Positions 49,333-57,265 are shown, counted from the first letter of the stretch. The stretch is DNA of 64,000 nucleotides from Alistipes senegalensis (GCA_023664045.1 JAMPGH010000001.1:426589-490588), one strand, 5' to 3'. A program made the numbers and translations. Notes: generated by a model not told the origin, from the letters alone.

Positions 49333-49704
49333 CTATCGCCTCCTCCGGGCGACCCGGCGATCTTCGAGAATCGCCTCCATGTGCTCCCCGGCCCAGACGA
49401 TCAGCGCACGCACATGCGGCAGCAGCGACTGCGCACGGGGCGTAAGCCCGTATTCCACGCGCGGCGGAATCTCGGGATAGGCCGTGCGGGTAACCAGTCC
49501 GTCCTCCTCCAACATACGCAAGGTAACGGTCAGCATCTTCTGCGAAATGTCGGGCAGCGCCCGAAGCAGTTCGCCGAAACGCGCCGACGGCATCCCGTCG
49601 AGCGTAAAAATCACCAGCAGAGACCATTTGTCCCCGATTCGCGCCAGCACGTTGCGGATCGGACAGTCGGGATGCAGCGCACTGCAGAGGGTCGTTCGGT
49701 CCAT
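49333..49704 (-). CDS. HxlR-family winged-helix transcriptional regulator
   Basis: A 123-aa dimeric regulator of the HxlR/YodB/HypR class, which often senses electrophiles or redox stress through an N-terminal Cys. Cys residues are present at about positions 7 and 14 (LCSALHPDCPIRNVLARIGDKW), and the helix-turn-helix covers about 25-85 (FGELLRALPDISQKMLTVTL, RMLEEDGLVTRTAYPEIPPRVEY). It is divergent from the cupin gene at 49945, and AAGTA/TACTT inverted repeats between them look like its operators. Confidence 0.9.
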   Translation of the reverse strand: MDRTTLCSALHPDCPIRNVLARIGDKWSLLVIFTLDGMPSARFGELLRALPDISQKMLTVTLRMLEEDGLVTRTAYPEIPPRVEYGLTPRAQSLLPHVRALIVWAGEHMEAILEDRRVARRRR

Positions 49705-49728
49705 ATCTCCTTATCTTTTCGATTTACA

Positions 49729-49747
49729 AAAGTAAGTAAAATACTTT
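49729..49747. promoter_or_regulatory. HxlR-type operator, site 1
   Basis: AAGTA-N7-TACTT (49730-49746), flanked by one more A/T pair, 25 bases before the regulator's start codon. The spacing matches the TACT-N7-AGTA class of HxlR sites in inverted sense, suggesting autoregulation. Confidence 0.5.
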
Positions 49748-49833
49748 CAGAAAGAAATAAGAAAGACTTTTTTCGCTCCATCCCGATTTTTTCCCTCGCT
49801 GCAATCCGCTGACGGAGAGCAATCGTTACCAAG

Positions 49834-49864
49834 AAGTAACCATCTGAATAGCAAGTAACTACTT
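49834..49864. promoter_or_regulatory. HxlR-type operator, site 2, overlapping the cupin promoter
   Basis: Two direct copies of AAGTAAC...TGAATA about 20 bases apart. The second also forms the palindrome AAGTA-AC-TACTT (49853-49864), which touches the -33 TTG of the cupin promoter. Binding there would block RNA polymerase. Confidence 0.5.
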
Positions 49865-49893
49865 GAATATTCATTTCCGGCTCATTATATTTG
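49863..49893 (+). promoter_or_regulatory. Promoter of the cupin gene
   Basis: TTG (49863-49865), 20 bases, TATATTTG (49886-49893). The cupin ATG is 52 bases downstream. Confidence 0.65.
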
Positions 49894-49944
49894 CATCCGA
49901 AAAGTAATCAACAAACTTTTAGAAATTATCAAAATAAAATCATC

Positions 49945-50394
49945 ATGAAAGAGATTCGAAAAATCGCGGCGGCGGCCAACTTCAGCGCGATCGACATGGG
50001 CAAACTCGGCGACTTGGGCGACTATCTTCTGGAGCTCGGGCCCGAAATCAAGATTCCGGGCAAGGTATTCGGCGGTGCGGCGGCAGGAACTACAGGAGCG
50101 GAGTTCTCGTTCCAGTCTTTCCGGCCGGGGAGCGAGACCGGATTCCTCCACACCCACACCGCGCACGAGGAGCTCTACTTCTTCCTCTCGGGCCGGGGAG
50201 AGTTTCAGGTCGACGGCAAGGTCTTCCCTGTCGGCGAGGGCAGCGTGGTGCGCGTGGCTCCGGCCGGCCGGCGCTCGGTGCGCAACAACGGGACCGAGCC
50301 GCTGACGATGCTCTGCGTGCAATATCGCAGCGGCACTTTCACGGCCGAGGATGCTGCCGACGGCAAGATTCTGAGCGAGCCCGTCGTGTGGTAG
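49945..50394 (+). CDS. Cupin-domain protein
   Basis: A 149-aa single-domain cupin. The metal-binding motifs are LHTHTAHEELYFFLSGRGEF (about 68-87, the G(X)5HXH(X)3,4E(X)6G motif) and VAPAGRRSVRNNGTEPLTML (about 106-125, the second motif, in which the usual His is Arg/Ser-rich). The reaction is unknown; proteins of this kind include dioxygenases, isomerases and sugar-binding regulators. It is divergent from an HxlR regulator and likely induced by whatever that regulator senses (inference). Confidence 0.8.
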   Translation: MKEIRKIAAAANFSAIDMGKLGDLGDYLLELGPEIKIPGKVFGGAAAGTTGAEFSFQSFRPGSETGFLHTHTAHEELYFFLSGRGEFQVDGKVFPVGEGSVVRVAPAGRRSVRNNGTEPLTMLCVQYRSGTFTAEDAADGKILSEPVVW

Positions 50395-50415
50395 GGCCGG
50401 CCGAAAGCCGAAAAT

Positions 50416-50453
50416 GCGGAGAATGGAAAAATCGTTTTTCATTCTCCGTTTTA
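50416..50453 (+). terminator. Terminator after the cupin gene
   Basis: CGGAGAATG-GAAAAA pairs with TTTTTCATTCTCCG around TCG, followed by TTTT. The -7 box of the riboswitch transcript (TATCTTTG, 50459-50466) begins just after it. Confidence 0.75.
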
Positions 50454-50472
50454 ATTTCTATCTTTGTCGCCG

Positions 50473-50660
50473 CAAAGGTATTCCACAACGGTCCGAGGCC
50501 GCGCGGAATGAAAAGGGAATGCAGTGAGAATCTGCGACAATACCCGTTGCTGTGAGTTCCGGCTCCCGTCGTAGGGAGCGATGAGGTTCTGCAATCCGCC
50601 ACTGGCCCCGAGCCGGGAAGGCGCAGAAGAGGAACAAGTCAGAAGACCTGCCGATGCACC
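50473..50660 (+). ncRNA. Cobalamin riboswitch
   Basis: The aptamer shows AAAAGGGAATGCAGTGAGAA, GACAATACCCGTTGCTGTGA, the GCCACTG segment (about 50598), CGGGAAGGCG, and the closing AAGTCAGAAGACCTGCC. These are the conserved B12-box and core of the AdoCbl/cobalamin family. A -7 box TATCTTTG (50459-50466) puts the transcript start near 50473. The terminator at 50802-50837 is the likely expression platform: ligand binding favours termination before the lipoprotein gene. Confidence 0.92.
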
Positions 50661-50801
50661 ATAGGATTCATCCGCCTGCGGAGTACGGGCGAGAATCGGA
50701 ACGACGACCTGCCGGCGTCCGACGACCGGAAAGCCGAACCGGCTCTCTGCAAGAGCTGCGGAAAAAGAGGAGGGGAAGTCGAAGTTCCGGATTTTCGTTG
50801 C

Positions 50802-50837
50802 ACCGTGTTCCCGGGAGGACACGGTCGACTTTTTTTG
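50802..50837 (+). terminator. Riboswitch-controlled terminator
   Basis: ACCGTGT pairs with ACACGGT around TCCCGGGAGG, followed after CGAC by a run of seven T, 25 bases before the lipoprotein ATG. The loop itself is palindromic (CCCGGG). Confidence 0.75.
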
Positions 50838-50861
50838 TCTAACTTAAATAATTCGAACGCA

Positions 50862-51680
50862 ATGAAAAAAATCTTCAGACTTCTGCCTTTCGCGCTGCTC
50901 GGATTCGCACTCGCAGCCTGCAACGACGATGACGACGCCAACTTGCCCGAGCGGCCCGAACTTCGGGTGCTGACTTTCGAGGACGAGGATTACAAGGGCA
51001 CCGACAACGGCGGCCTGGGTTACAACGACTGGTCTTCGATGATCGACAAGGTACAGTACGGCGGCGAGCTGCTCTACCCGGCTACGACCGAATGGCTCTA
51101 CAACTGGTACGACGAGGGCAACACGTTCCTCGCCTCGACGCTGACCGATAATTACGGAAACGGTTCTTACGCAGGCGGCGGCCACGCCGTATCGAACTAC
51201 ACGGATACCGACCTTTCGCACGGCGACTACCAGCATCAGCTGGCCGTCTACGGCAACGGCGGCCACAGCGGCAAGAACTTCTGCGTGCACGACGGCTGCA
51301 GCGACGCAGTGGAATCGCAGCCCTCGTTCTACTTCAAGGACAACGAAGAACGCATCGTGGACCACATGTGGGTAAACAATACGACCTACACACTCAACAT
51401 CATGCAGCACGGCGATGCGTTCGGCAGCACGCCTTTCGGCGCGGACGACTACCTGAAGATCGTGGCCACGGGCATCTCGGCCGCCGGCACGACGACCGGC
51501 ACCTGCGAGTTCTATCTGGCCAAAGGTACGGACTTCGTTACCGCATGGAGCGAATGGGACCTCTCGTCGCTGGGCAAGGTGGCCCGCATCGCCTTCAACG
51601 TGGAGGGTTCGCAAACGAGCGAATGGGGACTCAACACCCCGGCCTACTTCGCCTACGACGACGTCGCCGTGGAGTTCTGA
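50862..51680 (+). CDS. DUF4465 surface lipoprotein under cobalamin control
   Basis: A 272-aa predicted outer-membrane lipoprotein: MKKIFRLLPFALLGFALAAC, lipobox Cys at 20, then an Asp-rich export stretch (NDDDDANLPERPE). The DUF4465 domain shows LTFEDEDYKGTDNGGLGYND (about 38-57), GGGHAVSNYTD, FYFKDNEERIVDHMWVNNTTYTL and the family end WDLSSLGKVARIAFNVEGSQ...YDDVAVEF. Being behind a cobalamin riboswitch, it is probably part of B12 capture at the cell surface, comparable in role to the BtuG/BtuH lipoproteins of Bacteroides; that role is inferred from context. No btuB-like TonB receptor is adjacent. Start: ATG 50862, not the upstream ATG 50805, which lies inside the terminator. Confidence 0.85.
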   Translation: MKKIFRLLPFALLGFALAACNDDDDANLPERPELRVLTFEDEDYKGTDNGGLGYNDWSSMIDKVQYGGELLYPATTEWLYNWYDEGNTFLASTLTDNYGNGSYAGGGHAVSNYTDTDLSHGDYQHQLAVYGNGGHSGKNFCVHDGCSDAVESQPSFYFKDNEERIVDHMWVNNTTYTLNIMQHGDAFGSTPFGADDYLKIVATGISAAGTTTGTCEFYLAKGTDFVTAWSEWDLSSLGKVARIAFNVEGSQTSEWGLNTPAYFAYDDVAVEF

Positions 51681-51706
51681 TCTCCGACGACCGGAACAGA
51701 TCGATC

Positions 51707-51738
51707 GCGTCGCCCCACTTGCGGGCGACGCTTTTTTT
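51707..51738 (+). terminator. Terminator after the DUF4465 gene
   Basis: GCGTCGCC pairs with GGCGACGC around a nine-base loop, followed by TTTTTTT. Confidence 0.85.
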
Positions 51739-51796
51739 CGTGCGGGCACATGGCCCGGCATTTGCAGAGTCGCGGAGCGTGCAAATACTTTCCGCC

Positions 51797-53230
51797 ATGA
51801 AACGTTTATTCCTGCTGTTAGCTCTGCTGGCGGCGCTTCCCGGCTTCGCCCACTCGGGCAAGGCCCGCTTCCACATCGTCGTCGACACCGACGGCGCGGC
51901 CGACGATCTGCGCACGCTCTGCCTGCTGCTGGGCAACCGCGAGGCCGAAGTATTGGCCATCACCTCCTCCGAGGGGGCGCAGGATCCGCGACGTACGGCC
52001 GCCTGCGTGCAGGCTCTGCTGCGGTCGTTCCACCACGAAGGAATCCCGGTCGGTTGCGGCGAAGCGACCGGCGTCGCGGCGCCTCTCTGGCGGAAGCACT
52101 CGGAACAGATCGACTGGGGCGAAATCGAGGCTGCGCCGATCCCGGAGGCTCCGCAGCTGCTTTGCGAGACGATCGAGGGCGAGGAGGAGCCGATCGTAAT
52201 CGTCGCAATGGGCGCGTTGACCAATTTCGACAAGCTGTTCGTCGCACGGCCCGCCCTCAAACAGCGCATCGCCCGCATCATCTGGTACAACGACTGTTCG
52301 CTCCCGCTCGAAAGCGCCAACTACCGCGCCGATCCCGAAGCGGCACGGCGGGTACTGGCAAGCGGCATTCCGACGGTCATGATTTCCGCCGCCGAGCAGC
52401 CGATCGACATCGAGCCGGCATGGATCGACTCGATCGCGACCGTGTCGACGCCCTATGCCCGGAAGATCGCCGCAACGCACCGCTCGCTTCCGCTCCGGCG
52501 TTTGATCGAGGCCAGACATCTCAAAGCGTGGGACGACCTGACGGCGCTCTATCTCTTCCGACCGGAATCGTTCGATACCCAACAGTTGACTCCGACGGTC
52601 TCGGCGTGCAGATTGCGCAATCCGGAGTCGTTTTGCAGCGCGATGCTCGAGTTGCTGCGAGGACGGCCCGATTCCGAAAGCCGCGTATTTTTCGGCTTCC
52701 CGACCGCCTGCTCCTGTTACGCCGAGGATGTCGAGCCGATCGTCGGGCAGGCGCTGGCCCTCTACGGGCCGAGCGAATGGCGCGCCGCCGTGCTGACCAA
52801 CGAGTTGCACGGCCATCTGGGCATCTACGCCACCGTCGGGGTGAAGATGGGAATCCGGGCCCGCGAGTACTTCGACATCGGGGTCGACGACATCGAGGTA
52901 ACGACCTGCGCCGGGCACAGGCCGCCCGTAAGTTGCATGAACGACGGGCTGCAGGTCGGCACGGGAGCTACCGTAGGACACGGATTGATCCGCGTGGCCG
53001 AATGCGCCGCGCCGCGGCCCGAAGCGATTTTCCGATTCAAAAACAAGGCGATCCGGCTGCGGCTGAAACCCGAATACGCCGAGCGCATCCGGCGCGACGT
53101 CCGGCACGGCGTCGAGCTCTACGGCGACTGCACGGAGCCTTACTGGCAGTATATCCGCGAGCTGGCGCTCCGTTACTGGCTCGAATTCGACCGCCACGAG
53201 ATTTTCGATCTGGAGGTCGCGGAACCATGA
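51797..53230 (+). CDS. Exported nucleoside hydrolase fused to an FmdE-like domain
   Basis: A 477-aa protein with a signal peptide (MKRLFLLLALLAALPGFAHS). The first half is an inosine-uridine nucleoside hydrolase-type domain: FHIVVDTDGAADDLRTLCLL has the Asp cluster that binds calcium, and VIVAMGALTNFDK follows. The second half (about 290-470) resembles the FmdE family: LTNELHGHLGIYATVGVKMGIRA, a Cys in VTTCAGH, then SCMNDGLQVGTGATVGHGLIRV. FmdE domains usually read HGHLCPG; here the Cys is replaced (HGHLGIY), so metal binding may differ. The partner domain's substrate is unknown. It lies after the riboswitch-controlled lipoprotein but behind a terminator, so shared regulation is uncertain. 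Confidence 0.75.
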   Translation: MKRLFLLLALLAALPGFAHSGKARFHIVVDTDGAADDLRTLCLLLGNREAEVLAITSSEGAQDPRRTAACVQALLRSFHHEGIPVGCGEATGVAAPLWRKHSEQIDWGEIEAAPIPEAPQLLCETIEGEEEPIVIVAMGALTNFDKLFVARPALKQRIARIIWYNDCSLPLESANYRADPEAARRVLASGIPTVMISAAEQPIDIEPAWIDSIATVSTPYARKIAATHRSLPLRRLIEARHLKAWDDLTALYLFRPESFDTQQLTPTVSACRLRNPESFCSAMLELLRGRPDSESRVFFGFPTACSCYAEDVEPIVGQALALYGPSEWRAAVLTNELHGHLGIYATVGVKMGIRAREYFDIGVDDIEVTTCAGHRPPVSCMNDGLQVGTGATVGHGLIRVAECAAPRPEAIFRFKNKAIRLRLKPEYAERIRRDVRHGVELYGDCTEPYWQYIRELALRYWLEFDRHEIFDLEVAEP

Positions 53231-53288
53231 ATCCGACTTCTCCGGTCGTTCGCCGTCCGGAAGTTTCATTAAATTATAGGCGGGTCGA

Positions 53289-53320
53289 TTTGCAGATTTC
53301 AGAAAGTTTGCCTACTTTTG
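53289..53320 (+). promoter_or_regulatory. Promoter of tRNA-Ser (GGA)
   Basis: TTTG (53289-53292), 20 bases, TACTTTTG (53313-53320), 12 bases before the mature tRNA. Confidence 0.7.
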
Positions 53321-53332
53321 GGGCACCCAATC

Positions 53333-53423
53333 GGAGAGGTGCAGGAGTGGTTGAACTGGCCCGCCTGGAAAGCGAGTAAACGTCAAAAGCGTTTCAGGGG
53401 TTCGAATCCCCTTCTCTCCGCCA
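53333..53423 (+). tRNA. tRNA-Ser (GGA)
   Basis: A class II tRNA with long variable arm: acceptor GGAGAGG/CTCTCC, anticodon loop CTGGAAA (anticodon GGA), variable arm around AAACGTCAAAAGCGTTT, and TPsiC loop GTTCGAATC. CCA is encoded (53421-53423). The anticodon stem has one C-A mismatch (CCCGC/GCGAG). Confidence 0.93.
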
Positions 53424-53446
53424 AAGAAATCCGCCCGAGAATCAGG

Positions 53447-53474
53447 AAAACGACCGGACGATTCCGGTCGTTTT
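53447..53474 (+). terminator. Terminator after tRNA-Ser (GGA)
   Basis: AAAACGACCGGA pairs with TCCGGTCGTTTT around CGAT. Confidence 0.85.
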
Positions 53475-53520
53475 CGTTTCTTCGCATCCGCTCGCGGGAC
53501 CCAAGAAAGCTCTTGTCGCT

Positions 53521-53625
53521 CGCAACCCCCGGAAATTCGTGAGAATCCCGCCATAGGAAGATTGGGACGAGCGAAAGAGGAATTGGCTTTACTCCGCAAA
53601 GCCGATCCCTGTGCTACCGCAGGCG
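53521..53625. repeat. 105-base direct repeat, copy A
   Basis: Begins CGCAACCCCCGGAAATTCGT and ends ACCGCAGGCG. Copy B is at 53696-53800, same length, with only about five differences. Both lie between the two tRNA-Ser genes. No transposase is present; the copies may be traces of recombination near tRNA genes. Confidence 0.85.
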
Positions 53626-53695
53626 GCCATTTCAAAAAGGGATTCGAAGTGCGAAGCACTCGCGGGGCACCGATGAAAATAAAAAACAATCGCCC

Positions 53696-53800
53696 CGCAA
53701 CCCCCGGAAATTCGTGAGAATCCCGTCATAGGAAGATTGCGACGAGCCAAAGAGGAATTGGCTTTACTCCGCAAAGCCGATCCCTGTGCTGCCGCAGGCG
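53696..53800. repeat. 105-base direct repeat, copy B
   Basis: Nearly identical to copy A (53521-53625), separated from it by 70 bases of unrelated sequence. The rest of the 53424-53956 gap holds only a terminator and an inverted repeat near 53868-53930 (ACCGCCTG ... CAGGCGGT). Confidence 0.85.
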
Positions 53801-53956
53801 TCTCGACAAACAGAACAAACGCGACAAGAAAAACTTTTGCAAAGTTTCAGAATCTTATGCGAAAAAACCGCCTGCCAAATAAATTCACAGGCGGTTCTTC
53901 CGCATAAAAAACTTCGGCTCGAAAGCCGAAGTTCCTTGTCTCGTTCGTCGCGTTTG

Positions 53957-54041
53957 CGGAAAGAGAGGGATTCGAACCCCCGGAACCTCGCAGTTCAACG
54001 GTTTTCAAGACCGCCGCAATCGACCACTCTGCCATCTTTCC
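53957..54041 (-). tRNA. tRNA-Ser (TGA)
   Basis: An 85-base class II tRNA on the minus strand: acceptor GGAAAGA/TCTTTCC, anticodon stem CGGTC around loop TTGAAAA (anticodon TGA), long variable arm, and TPsiC GTTCGAATC. CCA is not encoded. Confidence 0.93.
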
Positions 54042-54046
54042 GGAAG

Positions 54047-54078
54047 CAAAAGTAACACGGATTTTCCATTTCGCCAAA
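54047..54078 (-). promoter_or_regulatory. Promoter of tRNA-Ser (TGA)
   Basis: On the minus strand TTTG (54078-54075), 20 bases, TACTTTTG (54054-54047), six bases before the tRNA. Confidence 0.7.
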
Positions 54079-54136
54079 TCTTCGCATCCCGATTTCCCGG
54101 GACTGCGGTCCGCAGGTCGATTCGGCCCGATAATTT

Positions 54137-54166
54137 TTTGTCTTTCCCGAAAAATCCCTAACTTTG
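54137..54166 (+). promoter_or_regulatory. Promoter of the HU gene
   Basis: TTTG (54137-54140), 18 bases, TAACTTTG (54159-54166). The ATG follows at 54211. Confidence 0.65.
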
Positions 54167-54210
54167 TCAGCAGTTAGGTGCAGGTATATCTTCTTTACGA
54201 CACGATCCTT

Positions 54211-54471
54211 ATGAACAAAACGCAGTTCGTCGAAGCCATCGCTCTCGACGCGAACATGACCAAAGTCGAGGCCCGCAAGGCCGTCGACGCCATGATCCGG
54301 GCCGCGGTACAGACGCTCCGCGAAGGAGATCGGCTCACGCTCACGGGGTTAGGTACGTTCAGCGTCCAGCACAAGAACGAACGCGTAGGGCGCAATCCCC
54401 GCACGGGAGCCGCCGTCAAGATCCCGCCCCGCAAAGTCATCAAATTCCGCCCGACGGTCGACATCGAGTAG
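54211..54471 (+). CDS. HU-family DNA-binding protein
   Basis: A small nucleoid protein of 86 aa that bends and wraps DNA as a dimer. MNKTQFVEAIALDANMTKVE starts the helical dimerisation part, GDRLTLTGLGTFSV forms the saddle strand, and ERVGRNPRTGAAVKIPPRKV is the beta-ribbon arm with the intercalating proline. HU, IHF or a specialised homologue cannot be separated. Its own promoter is present. The aminotransferase follows 28 bases later. Confidence 0.93.
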   Translation: MNKTQFVEAIALDANMTKVEARKAVDAMIRAAVQTLREGDRLTLTGLGTFSVQHKNERVGRNPRTGAAVKIPPRKVIKFRPTVDIE

Positions 54472-54499
54472 CCGCCGAAGCGGGAAAAACATCCGTCGC

Positions 54500-55711
54500 A
54501 TGCCCGAAATCTCGCAACGCGCCGAGCTGATGCCGGCATCCCCGATACGCAAACTTGTTCCGCTGGCCGAAGCGGCCCGCGCCCGGGGAGTCAAAATCTA
54601 TCACCTGAATATCGGACAGCCCGACCTGCCGACCCCGCAGGTGGGACTCGACGCCCTGAAGAAGATCGACCGCACGATCCTCGAATACAGCCCGAGCGAC
54701 GGCTACCGGTCGTTGCGCGAAAAGTTGGCCGGATACTACGAGCAATACCAGATCAAACTCTCGCCCGACGACATCATCATCACCACGGGCGGTTCGGAGG
54801 CCGTGTTGTTCGCTTTCATGTCGTGCCTGAATCCCGGCGACGAGATCATCGTCCCCGAGCCCGCCTACGCCAATTACATGGCATTCGCCATCTCGGCCGG
54901 CGCCACGATCCGCCCCGTCGTCTCGTCGATCGAGCAGGGTTTCGCCCTGCCCGATGTCGCGGAGTTCGAGAAACTCATCAATCCCCGCACGCGGGGTATC
55001 CTGATCTGCAACCCCAACAACCCCACGGGCTACCTCTATTCGCGTCGCGAGATGAACCGCATCCGCGATCTGGTGAAAAAATACGATCTGTTCCTCTTCT
55101 CCGACGAAGTATACCGCGAGTTCATCTACACCGGGTCGCCCTATATCTCGGCCTGCCACCTCGAGGGCATCGAGCAGAACGTGGTGTTGATCGACTCCGT
55201 GTCGAAGCGTTACTCCGAATGCGGCATCCGCATCGGCGCTTTGATCACCAAGAACAAAACACTGCGCAACGCCGTGATGAAATTCTGTCAGGCGCGTCTC
55301 TCGCCGCCGCTGCTGGGGCAGTTGGTCGCCGAGGCGTCAATCGAGGCTCCCCGTTCCTACAGCACGGAGATCTACGAGGAGTATATCGAGCGGCGCAAAT
55401 GCCTGATCGACGGTCTGAACCGCATTCCGGGGGTCTACTCTCCCATTCCGATGGGCGCGTTCTACACCGTGGCACGCCTGCCGGTCGACGACAGCGACAA
55501 GTTCTGCGCATGGTGCCTCTCGGAGTTCAGCTACGAGAACGAAACCGTCATGTTGGCTCCCGCATCGGGTTTCTACTCCGATCCTTCGTACGGCCGCAAC
55601 GAGGTCCGCATCGCCTACGTCCTCAAAAAGGAAGACCTCGAGCGTGCGCTGCTGATTCTGCGCAAAGCGCTCGAGGCCTACAACAGCCGCAAAGGCTCTT
55701 CCGCTCGCTGA
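54500..55711 (+). CDS. Class I/II PLP-dependent aminotransferase (aspartate aminotransferase-like)
   Basis: A 403-aa fold-type I aminotransferase. VKIYHLNIGQPDLPTPQVGL (about 32-51) is the N-terminal substrate segment, GSEAVLFAFM binds PLP phosphate, CNPNNPTGYLYSRRE holds the conserved Asn, FSDEVYREFIYTG the Asp/Tyr, and the Schiff-base Lys is in LIDSVSKRYSECGIRIG (about 235-240). The C-terminal Arg is in NEVRIAYV. Amino-acid specificity is not readable; aspartate or aromatic substrates are likely. It is directly downstream of the HU gene on the same strand. Confidence 0.9.
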   Translation: MPEISQRAELMPASPIRKLVPLAEAARARGVKIYHLNIGQPDLPTPQVGLDALKKIDRTILEYSPSDGYRSLREKLAGYYEQYQIKLSPDDIIITTGGSEAVLFAFMSCLNPGDEIIVPEPAYANYMAFAISAGATIRPVVSSIEQGFALPDVAEFEKLINPRTRGILICNPNNPTGYLYSRREMNRIRDLVKKYDLFLFSDEVYREFIYTGSPYISACHLEGIEQNVVLIDSVSKRYSECGIRIGALITKNKTLRNAVMKFCQARLSPPLLGQLVAEASIEAPRSYSTEIYEEYIERRKCLIDGLNRIPGVYSPIPMGAFYTVARLPVDDSDKFCAWCLSEFSYENETVMLAPASGFYSDPSYGRNEVRIAYVLKKEDLERALLILRKALEAYNSRKGSSAR

Positions 55712-55755
55712 TCCCCGCCCCTCAGAGGCAGGTTGCGGATTTCCCGCCACGGCCG

Positions 55756-56970
55756 CTACAGCGGCCACTTCAGCTCGTCGGGCGTCGTCGCTGCAGCGGC
55801 GTCGGCCGGTTTCTTGTAGGGAATGAACTTGCGGTAGTAGGGCGTGAAACGTCCTTTTTCCAGCAGCCACGGATTCCGCTCCACCAGCTTGCGGATGTAG
55901 TTCTGGCAGCAAAGGTGCCGCATGTAGCCAAGATAGGAGTTCACCGTGGCCACCATCAGTTCTTGCGGTCGATAGGCCGCACTGCTCAACTGACGGTTGA
56001 TGCGGCGCTTGGTCTTGTTGACAAGATAGCGGCGGTAGGGCTTGATGTTGGCTCCCAGAAAGTTGACTCCTTTGGTTACTTCCTGAAGATAGATCTTGTC
56101 GGGGTGTAGTTGCAGACCCAGTTCTTCTTTCAGAAAATTCCGGATGACGGGCACCAGCTGCATCAGCCGCGCACGGTCCGTGCCGACAAGGTAGAAGTCG
56201 TCGACATAGCGGCCGTAATGTTTCACCCGCAGCGTCCGTTTGATGAAATCGTCCAGCTTCGACAGGTAGACATTGCTGAATAGTTGCGAGGTCAGATTGC
56301 CGATCGGCAGACCGCAGCCGTCCGGCGTATGGAACAGACTCTTGGAGGGCGGCAGGCCGATCCATTGTTTCTGGTTGCCGCGGACTTCGCAGTTTTCGGT
56401 CGGGTCGTTGAAGACGATCTCGCGGGCAAGGTAGCGGATCAGGTCGTAGTCCAGAACTTCGCTCCACGTCTTTCCGTCGTAGGCTTTGCGCGGGGCGAAG
56501 CGGTCCAGCTTCTCCATGATGATATTGAAAAGAAGTTCCCGGTTGATATTCATAAAGTAGCCTTGAATATCCAGTTTGAGCAGGTAGCACTTCCATTGGT
56601 AGTTGTTCGAGCACGAGCGGATGTGGTGTTCCAGCCGGCCGATTCCGAAATGGGTGCCCATGCCTTTGCGGCAGGAGTAGCTGTCGGTGATGAAGGTGCG
56701 TTCGAACAGGGGGCTCACATAGTTGCACAGCAGGTGATGCACCACGCGATCGCGGAAATCGGCCGCAAAGATCTCCCGCTTGACCGGGATGTTGGTCATG
56801 AAGCAGATGCTACGGCCCACATGGTAGCGGCGTTCGTCGATTTCATGGTAAAGTTCCATCAGGTTGTCTTCAAGATTCATCTCGAAGCGCAGTTGGCTGA
56901 GGGTGTTGCGTTTATTTTGCCGGGCATCATAATACGCATTGAAAAGGTCGGTCAGTAGTTTTTCATTCAT
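55756..56970 (-). CDS. Diversity-generating retroelement reverse transcriptase
   Basis: Group II-intron-like reverse transcriptase, 404 aa, of the DGR clade, which copies a template RNA with errors at adenines and replaces a variable repeat in a target gene. Motifs: RYHVGRSICFMTNIPVKREI (about 50-70), FRDRVVHHLLCNYVSPLFER, YLLKLDIQGYFMNINRELL (domain 3, catalytic Asp), GLPIGNLTSQLFSNVYL (domain 4, the (I/V)GNLTSQ signature that separates DGR enzymes from other RTs), HYGRYVDDFYLVG (catalytic YVDD, about 200-212) and LGLQLHPDKIYLQ. The start at 56970 (MNEKLLTDLFNAYYDAR) was chosen by homology; the frame extends upstream into array unit 1. It is the last gene of the MSL-avd-array-RT locus. Confidence 0.93.
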   Translation of the reverse strand: MNEKLLTDLFNAYYDARQNKRNTLSQLRFEMNLEDNLMELYHEIDERRYHVGRSICFMTNIPVKREIFAADFRDRVVHHLLCNYVSPLFERTFITDSYSCRKGMGTHFGIGRLEHHIRSCSNNYQWKCYLLKLDIQGYFMNINRELLFNIIMEKLDRFAPRKAYDGKTWSEVLDYDLIRYLAREIVFNDPTENCEVRGNQKQWIGLPPSKSLFHTPDGCGLPIGNLTSQLFSNVYLSKLDDFIKRTLRVKHYGRYVDDFYLVGTDRARLMQLVPVIRNFLKEELGLQLHPDKIYLQEVTKGVNFLGANIKPYRRYLVNKTKRRINRQLSSAAYRPQELMVATVNSYLGYMRHLCCQNYIRKLVERNPWLLEKGRFTPYYRKFIPYKKPADAAAATTPDELKWPL

Positions 56971-57055
56971 AAATCGATCTTGTTTTTTATTTCGGGTGAA
57001 TAGCGGCCGGACAGTGCGCGACTTCCGGCATGCAAAGAATAAAAAGCGGCTCCTG

Positions 57056-57265
57056 CAGATGCTGGACGCAGCGCACAGGGAAGCCGTAAGCACGGTTGTT
57101 ATTGTTCAGCGGGTTCACGTTCGTCGGGTTGAAGTCAAGATAGCCGGCATTGGCACTGCCCGACGTAGGCGAAGAAGACCAGGCATAGCCGTTCGTGCCG
57201 ACGCCCCACAGATCTCCCGTCGTGTTGTTGCGGAGGCCCGAAGCAACTGTAAAGCAATCGCTGGA
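57056..57265 (-). repeat. Array unit 1 (nearest the reverse transcriptase)
   Basis: The core reads RNNTTGDLWGVGTNGYAW ... NNNNRAYGFPVRCVQHL. It is the most Asn-rich copy at its 3' end but has TGG GGC at a site where other units have AAY, so it is not a simple parent of the others. It is followed, 26 bases on, by a distinct hairpin GCCGGA/TCCGGC (57006-57029) before the reverse transcriptase gene. Confidence 0.8.

Noticed and set aside
53312-53689. ORF containing GEKGIRTPE
   Set aside because: A known artefact of translating across a tRNA-Ser gene.
57056-57265. Unit 1 as the single true template repeat because it is next to the RT
   Set aside because: Its non-A bases (for example TGG GGC after GAT CTG) cannot give the sequences of the other units or of the right-edge gene by A-mutagenesis alone.
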